8,550 nucleotides of DNA from the NCBI GenBank assembly GCA_026991065.1, contig JALXCG010000079.1, forward strand, positions 1-8,550. The letters run 5' to 3'. A program made the translations under genes and the position numbers. Positions 4,805 to 8,550 of the stretch are shown one piece after another. Positions within the stretch are counted from its first letter, which is position 1. Every line of letters starts with the position of its first letter. The stretch is from Gemmatimonadota bacterium. GTDB taxonomy: Bacteria > GCA-2686955. The notes under the pieces are model-generated. The model had not been told where the DNA came from, searched no databases, and saw only the letters and a program-made list of their open reading frames with translations.

Positions 4805-7240
4805 TCAATCATCGATGAGCTGGAACCAGAGCGGATTGCCGTAACAACGATACGGGTAGGTGGTCCCCGGTTCCTGGAAGAGGGCCGCGGCCGGGTCGGT
4901 TTCCGCCCGCACCATGAGGGCGTACCAGCCGGCCGCGAGCCCCGGCAGCGTGGAGTGAATCTGGATCGTGCGTGTCCCCTGGTCCGCCGGCTGGTTGACC
5001 ACCAGCGGGGTCCGCACCTGGTCCGGACCGATCAGATCGACGCTGACCTGGCGCAGTGGCCCAAACTCCGCGCTGGTCGCCCACTCGATCTCCAGCGCCA
5101 CCTCCGGCAGCAGCGAGCGGCGCACCCGCAGGTCCGCGCCGCTGCCAAAGCGGGCGTCTCCGCGGCTCACCCAGAGCGCCGCCATGGGGCCGGTGGTGAT
5201 CAGGCTGCGGCCCTCGCGCAAGGCGTCCAGAACCGCGGCTTCGGTCACGTTCCCCGCGGGCAGGTAGACTGCGGTGCGCGCCTTGCCCAGCACATGCACC
5301 AGATCGCGGTACTTCTGGCCGAACTCCAGGTTGTAGTTGGAGCCGCGATTGGTGTGTGAGCAGAAATCGCCATGCGCGTCGGTCCCCGCGTAGATGAATA
5401 GTTTCCGGGAGGGATCGAACGCCGGCAGATCTCCCTGGAGGATCTGAATGTATTTCGCCACGCCGCCGAGCCAGGCTTCATCGCTGCGCCCCAGGCCGTT
5501 GCTCATCGTCGGAGCACCGTTCAGGACCTGGAACCCGACCATCCGCGGATGGTGGTAGGAGGAGGAGACCGCTGCCTCATAGGGATACTCCCCAGCGACC
5601 TCGTGCCAGGGATTGCGCATCATCAGATCGGTCCAGGAGAAAGAGTTGGGATCAAACTCCTGGTAGGGATGGGCGAGAGCCAAAATGCCGTTTGCGGTGG
5701 AACCTTCCAGAAAATCCAGCAGTTCCCACAAGGCATAGGTGTCGCCGTATTTGCGCGAGGCGTTGTAGACGCTCTGATTGTTGGCGCTGATCATGCCGGA
5801 TGCGCCACTCTCGGCGGTGCCGAAGGGCCACACGCTCATCCCATCTTGCCCCTCGCCCTTGATGGCGCGCGGCAGATCGCCGATTCCCCAGGCCACCGTG
5901 TGGAAGAAGAAATCGGTCGGCAGAGAGGGAAAATCCTCCCTCAGAGCGGCGGCATTGACTTCCGCACCGGGAATGAAAAGAAACCCCTCGTCGCTGTTGA
6001 CCTGGTTGACGTCGGCCAGAAAGTTGGCCCACTTCGCTTCCACGCTGCGCTCCATCGGTCGCGCAAAGGGGGGATTGGGTTGCCCATCCTTGAAGTTCTC
6101 GGCATCCTCGTCGGAATCATAATCATTGGAGTGGTCGGTGACGGTGATCCAGGAGATGCCGCAAGCCTTCGCGGCTCGCGCGGTGGGCGCCAATGGGCTG
6201 CCGATTTCGGCCGAATTATCGGTGTAGACGGTGTGGCAGTGAGTGTCGCCATAGAACCAGTGGTCGGGATCCAGGTTCGGCAACGCGCTGGATGAGCGAA
6301 AAACGCGACCGTACCAATAGTCTCCATCCCAGAAAAGCCCCGCATCGTCCAGGGGATCGCCGAAATCCGGGTCGTAGACGTGCCCCCAGGCCGAATTCAT
6401 CTGTTGAATGTCCGGCCCACGATCGTCGGCCAACCAAAGGTCCAGATTCACCCGCACCAAATTGTAGTCATCGACCCGATCGAAATACTCCACCGGGATG
6501 TCATAGAGACCGTACCAGAAGCGGGTGTCCGGATGGCGGAAGCCGTTTTCCAGACGTGGTAGATGAACGCCATTCACCCATGCTTCGATCGAGTTCAGGC
6601 GATCGCGAACCGGCCACCACCCGGGATCGTTGGGACGCTCGGCGATCATCATCACCAGCAGTGGCACCTGGGTCACGGTTGGGTCGATGCGAAACGGAGT
6701 ATCGACAACATAGAGCGGTTCGGTGGTCCACATCACCGACTCGATGGTTCCCGCCCCCGCTTCGCCCTCTTCGCTGGAGCAGATTGCGACGCGCAACTGC
6801 ACCACGTTGTTGCGCAGGTTACCCTCCGCCTCGAGGTCGGCGGACGCGGCTCGCACCAGGCCGACCAGATGCAGGCTCGCGTCCGGCCCGGAAGAGGGCA
6901 GCGCAACCACGCCGTCCCAGCGCGCCCCCGGCGCCAGGACCGGCAGTGGCACTTCAGCCACCTTCTCTTCGTCGACAAAGAGCGAGAAACTCGCGCCCGC
7001 GGCCGGTCGATCGCCGGAATTGGCCACCACTACGCGCAGTTGCGGCGGGGCGGTGGAATCAAACTGGTTGCTCATCGGCGCAAGGGATTCGAGCACCAGA
7101 TCAACCGGTGAAGAGGAAACCGCCGTCGCCGACACACTGCCGGCGCAAACCGTCATGGCCGCCAGCACGCTGCTCAATCTGGCTGCCCGACACCTTCTGT
7201 GTCGCCGCCCGCTTCCCTGCAAAATATTGGCTTTCATCAT
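4805..7240 (-). CDS. Secreted CehA/McbA-like PHP-domain metallohydrolase with CARDB-like domain
   Basis: This 811-residue exported protein starts with an arginine-rich signal peptide (cleavage near SVSA, residue 38). Residues about 45-150 look like a CARDB adhesion-type beta-sandwich (PVDLVLESLAP, VVVANSGDRPAAGASF, NLRNNVVQL). Residues about 165-320 form a tryptophan-rich region I cannot name. From about 328 comes a PHP domain with a complete set of candidate metal ligands: DTHCHT (His334, His336), TVTDH (Asp369, His370), GAEVN (Glu427), LAHP (His524) and GTDAH (Asp621, His623). A C-terminal beta-rich part ends in YGNPLWFQ, like the NPIW ending of CehA/McbA proteins. Relatives include carbaryl hydrolase CehA and the McbA group, but PHP domains also hydrolyse phosphoesters, so the substrate is unknown. 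The twin-arginine pattern is not a clean Tat signal. Tandem ATGs occur at 7240 and 7237, with only a weak Shine-Dalgarno (GGATGGA). The gene is convergent with the fumarase operon and appears monocistronic. Confidence 0.88.
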   Translation of the reverse strand: MMKANILQGSGRRHRRCRAARLSSVLAAMTVCAGSVSATAVSSSPVDLVLESLAPMSNQFDSTAPPQLRVVVANSGDRPAAGASFSLFVDEEKVAEVPLPVLAPGARWDGVVALPSSGPDASLHLVGLVRAASADLEAEGNLRNNVVQLRVAICSSEEGEAGAGTIESVMWTTEPLYVVDTPFRIDPTVTQVPLLVMMIAERPNDPGWWPVRDRLNSIEAWVNGVHLPRLENGFRHPDTRFWYGLYDIPVEYFDRVDDYNLVRVNLDLWLADDRGPDIQQMNSAWGHVYDPDFGDPLDDAGLFWDGDYWYGRVFRSSSALPNLDPDHWFYGDTHCHTVYTDNSAEIGSPLAPTARAAKACGISWITVTDHSNDYDSDEDAENFKDGQPNPPFARPMERSVEAKWANFLADVNQVNSDEGFLFIPGAEVNAAALREDFPSLPTDFFFHTVAWGIGDLPRAIKGEGQDGMSVWPFGTAESGASGMISANNQSVYNASRKYGDTYALWELLDFLEGSTANGILALAHPYQEFDPNSFSWTDLMMRNPWHEVAGEYPYEAAVSSSYHHPRMVGFQVLNGAPTMSNGLGRSDEAWLGGVAKYIQILQGDLPAFDPSRKLFIYAGTDAHGDFCSHTNRGSNYNLEFGQKYRDLVHVLGKARTAVYLPAGNVTEAAVLDALREGRSLITTGPMAALWVSRGDARFGSGADLRVRRSLLPEVALEIEWATSAEFGPLRQVSVDLIGPDQVRTPLVVNQPADQGTRTIQIHSTLPGLAAGWYALMVRAETDPAAALFQEPGTTYPYRCYGNPLWFQLIDD

Positions 7241-7349
7241 TCAGTCCATCCGTTGCGAGCCCGTGCGCAAGCGGCTCCGCCCCATTCTCCTGCCGGCTGC
7301 AATGCGCCACGCACCCGCAGCACAATGCCCCGCGAAGAGATGAGTTTCA

Positions 7350-7418
7350 GAATCCGGCGCCGAGATTCGGTTCTGTTGTGATCATTGTACCCAGAAGATA
7401 AAGTCGTTTCGGCACGAC
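7350..7418 (-). promoter_or_regulatory. Candidate promoter and leader hairpin of the PHP gene
   Basis: On the minus strand TACAAT (complement of 7384-7389) is a good -10 box, without a clear -35. Upstream of it, GTCGT (7403-7407) and ACGAC (7414-7418) form an inverted repeat. Downstream, within the would-be first 30 nt of the transcript, GAATC (7350-7354) and GATTC (7364-7368) flank the perfect palindrome CGGCGCCG (7355-7362). A transcript from here would have a leader of roughly 135 nt before the ATG at 7240. All of this is inferred from motifs. Confidence 0.25.
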
Positions 7419-7487
7419 CGCAACCGCGGGCTCTCCGCATCGACTCGACCCGAGCGACGCCTCACCGCCAGTCTGACTTCGCCCGCT

Positions 7488-7496
7488 CCCCCCCCC
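7488..7496. repeat. C9 homopolymer
   Basis: This is an uninterrupted run of nine C in the intergenic region, about 250 bp upstream of the PHP gene and 465 bp upstream of the VWA-like gene. Such tracts are prone to slippage and to assembly error. Confidence 0.6.
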
Positions 7497-7558
7497 TTCC
7501 CGTGGGGCCGCCACCGGCACAGAGCAGCCTGCGCCAAATGCCCCAGCGACGAGCCTCG

Positions 7559-7596
7559 CCGGACATCATCGTCCGGTACTCCCTATTTTTGTACCG
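7559..7596 (+). promoter_or_regulatory. Two overlapping hairpins with a T5 tract
   Basis: CCGGAC (7559-7564) pairs with GTCCGG (7571-7576) around a 6-nt loop. CGGTAC (7574-7579) pairs with GTACCG (7591-7596) around an 11-nt loop that holds TTTTT (7586-7590). The two stems share the bases CGG at 7574-7576 and so cannot both be complete. The arrangement could be a terminator or attenuator, or tandem operators. The T5 tract is 9 nt from the first stem, further than in a standard intrinsic terminator. Confidence 0.35.
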
Positions 7597-7848
7597 TATC
7601 GACCATATGTCACCAACTCCCGGCAACACTGTTTGATATCTCTGATTCCCGTTTGCGATCCCAACCTCGCCGCACGGGAAGCGCCTGGCCTGACGATATC
7701 GCCACACTTTTCCGGGACAGCTCCTCATGGTCGCCATATACAAACGCTATCTCTTTGCTCACTCGCATCTTACACAACTCCCCAAAGGCCCCCCGATGGC
7801 AGTTTCCGGAAAAAGCCCAACTTCGGCGCCAAAGTCTGTTGCCATTGA

Positions 7849-7875
7849 TTGACGGTAACGACATCTCCTTATAGG
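7849..7875 (+). promoter_or_regulatory. Weak sigma-70-like promoter of the VWA-like gene
   Basis: TTGACG (7849-7854) resembles a -35 box and TATAGG (7870-7875) a -10 box. The 15-bp spacer is shorter than the usual 16-18. An alternative -35, TTGATT at 7845-7850, gives 19 bp. Transcription from here would start near 7882 and give a leader of about 80 nt. Confidence 0.25.
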
Positions 7876-7888
7876 GTGGATCACCAGA

Positions 7889-7911
7889 GCCGGGGGGGAC
7901 GAGACTCCGGC
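7889..7911 (+). promoter_or_regulatory. Leader hairpin containing a G7 tract
   Basis: GCCGG (7889-7893) pairs with CCGGC (7907-7911), extended inward by one G-U and one G-C pair, giving a 7-bp stem with a 9-nt loop. The G7 run (7892-7898) makes up part of the 5' arm and loop. It lies about 50 nt before the ATG at 7962, within the leader predicted from the weak promoter. Confidence 0.35.
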
Positions 7912-7949
7912 GCGATGGGTTTTCATTTATGTCATGCTTGTCATGATGC

Positions 7950-7956
7950 GGAGGAG
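7950..7956 (+). promoter_or_regulatory. Strong ribosome binding site of the VWA-like gene
   Basis: GGAGGAG, with GGAGG ending 7 nt before the ATG at 7962, is the best Shine-Dalgarno sequence in the window. It fixes the start of the partial gene at the right edge. Confidence 0.7.
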
Positions 7957-7961
7957 CAAAG

Positions 7962-8550
7962 ATGCTGTTTCATAGACTCTTTGCAGCGGCATTTGTCGCG
8001 TCCATTCCTTTTTGGGCAACACCGGCTGCAGAAGCGGCGACAGGCGTTGAGCGTTTCGATCTGACCGCCAGAACCGCTCAGGACGGCGGCCTCAATATTC
8101 GCTGGTACCCGTCCGATCGACTGGAAGACGCGGTTGATCACTATGTTCTTCGCTGGACAACCGGAGAAGAAACGCAGGAGATCGATTTCACCCGTACACA
8201 GATCGAGTACCACGTCTCCGCCACCGCTCTCCAGGCCGTGACCCTGAGCGACGATGCCGCCACATTCCATGTGGACGCCGTCGGCGCCGGCGGCACTCTG
8301 CTCGGCTCCACGCCGGAGGAGCGTTACAGCCCCAACGAATCACGTGGCCTGCAGTTGGCCCTGTCTCAACCGGTCAACCAAACGCTGGAAGTGACACTGC
8401 GGGATTTCGAGGCCACCCAGTTCCCCACCCTCTTTGCCGCCATCCAGGTGGACTCCGCCGGTCAGGAGCCCGCGGTGGAATTGCCCGAGTCCGCGTTTGA
8501 GGTCTACGAGAACAACATTCTGCAGACCAACGGATTCCAAGTACTTAAGG
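7962..8550 (+). CDS. Secreted protein with possible Fn3-like and VWA-associated modules (partial, runs off right edge)
   Basis: The frame is open from the ATG to the window end (196 codons seen), so the C terminus is missing. Residues 1 to about 25 are a signal peptide (hydrophobic AAAFVASIPFWA, cleavage near AEA). Residues about 29-125 could be a fibronectin type III-like domain: LNIRWYPSDRLEDAVDHYVLRW is typical of an Fn3 B-C strand region, and FHVDAVGAGG of a late strand. Residues about 140-195 (LEVTLRDFEATQFPTLFAAI, then VDSAGQEPAVELPESAFEVY and ENNILQTNGFQV) resemble the segment before or around the start of VWA domains in secreted bacterial proteins, where DF-x-FP-x-hydrophobic, a G-x-P turn and F-x-VYE occur in that order. 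The VWA metal site (DxSxS) would lie beyond the window, so that assignment is tentative. The start is supported by GGAGGAG. An opposite-strand open frame at 7941-8270 is a shadow. Confidence 0.75.
   Translation, partial: MLFHRLFAAAFVASIPFWATPAAEAATGVERFDLTARTAQDGGLNIRWYPSDRLEDAVDHYVLRWTTGEETQEIDFTRTQIEYHVSATALQAVTLSDDAATFHVDAVGAGGTLLGSTPEERYSPNESRGLQLALSQPVNQTLEVTLRDFEATQFPTLFAAIQVDSAGQEPAVELPESAFEVYENNILQTNGFQVLK

Larger units (their letters stand above)
7241..7961. other. Long intergenic region without a convincing gene
   Basis: About 720 bp separate two divergent genes. Small open frames exist on both strands, but none has a well-placed ribosome binding site or recognisable protein features. 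The right half (about 7560-7880) is visibly less GC-rich than the flanking genes. Contents worth naming are inverted repeats at 7350-7368, 7403-7418, 7559-7576, 7574-7596 and 7889-7911, a C9 run at 7488-7496, a G7 run at 7892-7898, and weak promoter candidates for each flanking gene. I saw no tRNA or known riboswitch consensus. Confidence 0.6.

Noticed and set aside
7190-7240. Arginine pairs in the PHP signal peptide as a Tat signal
   Set aside because: The residues after the arginine pairs do not fit the x-F-L-K part of the Tat consensus. A Sec-type signal is simpler.
5549-7401. Long plus-strand open frames (248 and 402 codons) opposite the PHP gene
   Set aside because: The 402-codon frame is an arginine- and proline-rich shadow and the 248-codon frame is the antisense of PHP metal motifs. 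The minus-strand gene explains the region.
7610-7864. Minus-strand 84-codon open frame in the intergenic region
   Set aside because: AAGGAG touches the ATG with no spacer, and the protein has no recognisable or compositionally convincing features. It cannot be supported, though it is not excluded.
7880-7925. GGGACG, CTCCGGC and ATGGG near the leader hairpin, recalling a c-di-GMP-I riboswitch
   Set aside because: The essential GCAAAGCC segment and the tetraloop-receptor parts are missing. The resemblance is chance.

Overview
This window is GC-rich and comes from what looks like a free-living, probably diderm, uncultured bacterium. Two traits suggest the large secretomes of Candidatus Eisenbacteria and related FCB-group or Planctomycetes-like lineages: secreted right-handed beta-helix proteins ending in a DMGAYGGP motif, and secreted PHP-domain hydrolases. 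The phylum is inference only; there is no rRNA or marker gene here. I count seven genes, one running off the right edge. Five of the seven products carry an N-terminal signal peptide.

Layout. (1) 37-1481, plus strand: a two-gene set encoding a secreted protein of two immunoglobulin-like domains that resembles the WxL-interacting protein family (DUF916/DUF3324-like), followed after 77 bp by a small secreted protein that I do not recognise and that might be its partner. (2) 1513-3051, minus strand: a secreted parallel beta-helix protein, convergent with the previous pair. (3) 3052-3294: a divergent intergenic region with small inverted repeats. (4) 3295-4779, plus strand: alpha and beta subunits of a class I [4Fe-4S] fumarase-type hydro-lyase, 18 bp apart, each with a good ribosome binding site. 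This is the only clearly metabolic (TCA cycle) unit. (5) 4805-7240, minus strand: a large secreted CehA/McbA-like PHP metallohydrolase with an N-terminal CARDB-like domain, convergent with the fumarase operon. (6) 7241-7961: about 720 bp with no convincing gene, holding several inverted repeats, a C9 tract, a G7 tract and weak promoter candidates for the two divergent genes. (7) 7962 to the right edge, plus strand: the start of a secreted protein with a possible Fn3-like region, then a segment resembling the module that precedes or contains a VWA domain.

The fumarase subunits work together. The first two genes probably also form an operon. The other genes look like separately controlled single units for extracytoplasmic or surface functions. 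No mobile element, CRISPR array, tRNA or rRNA was seen. The observations most worth following are the WxLIP-like pair, the intact metal site of the secreted PHP enzyme, the cysteine ladder of the beta-helix protein, and the structured noncoding region at 7241-7961.
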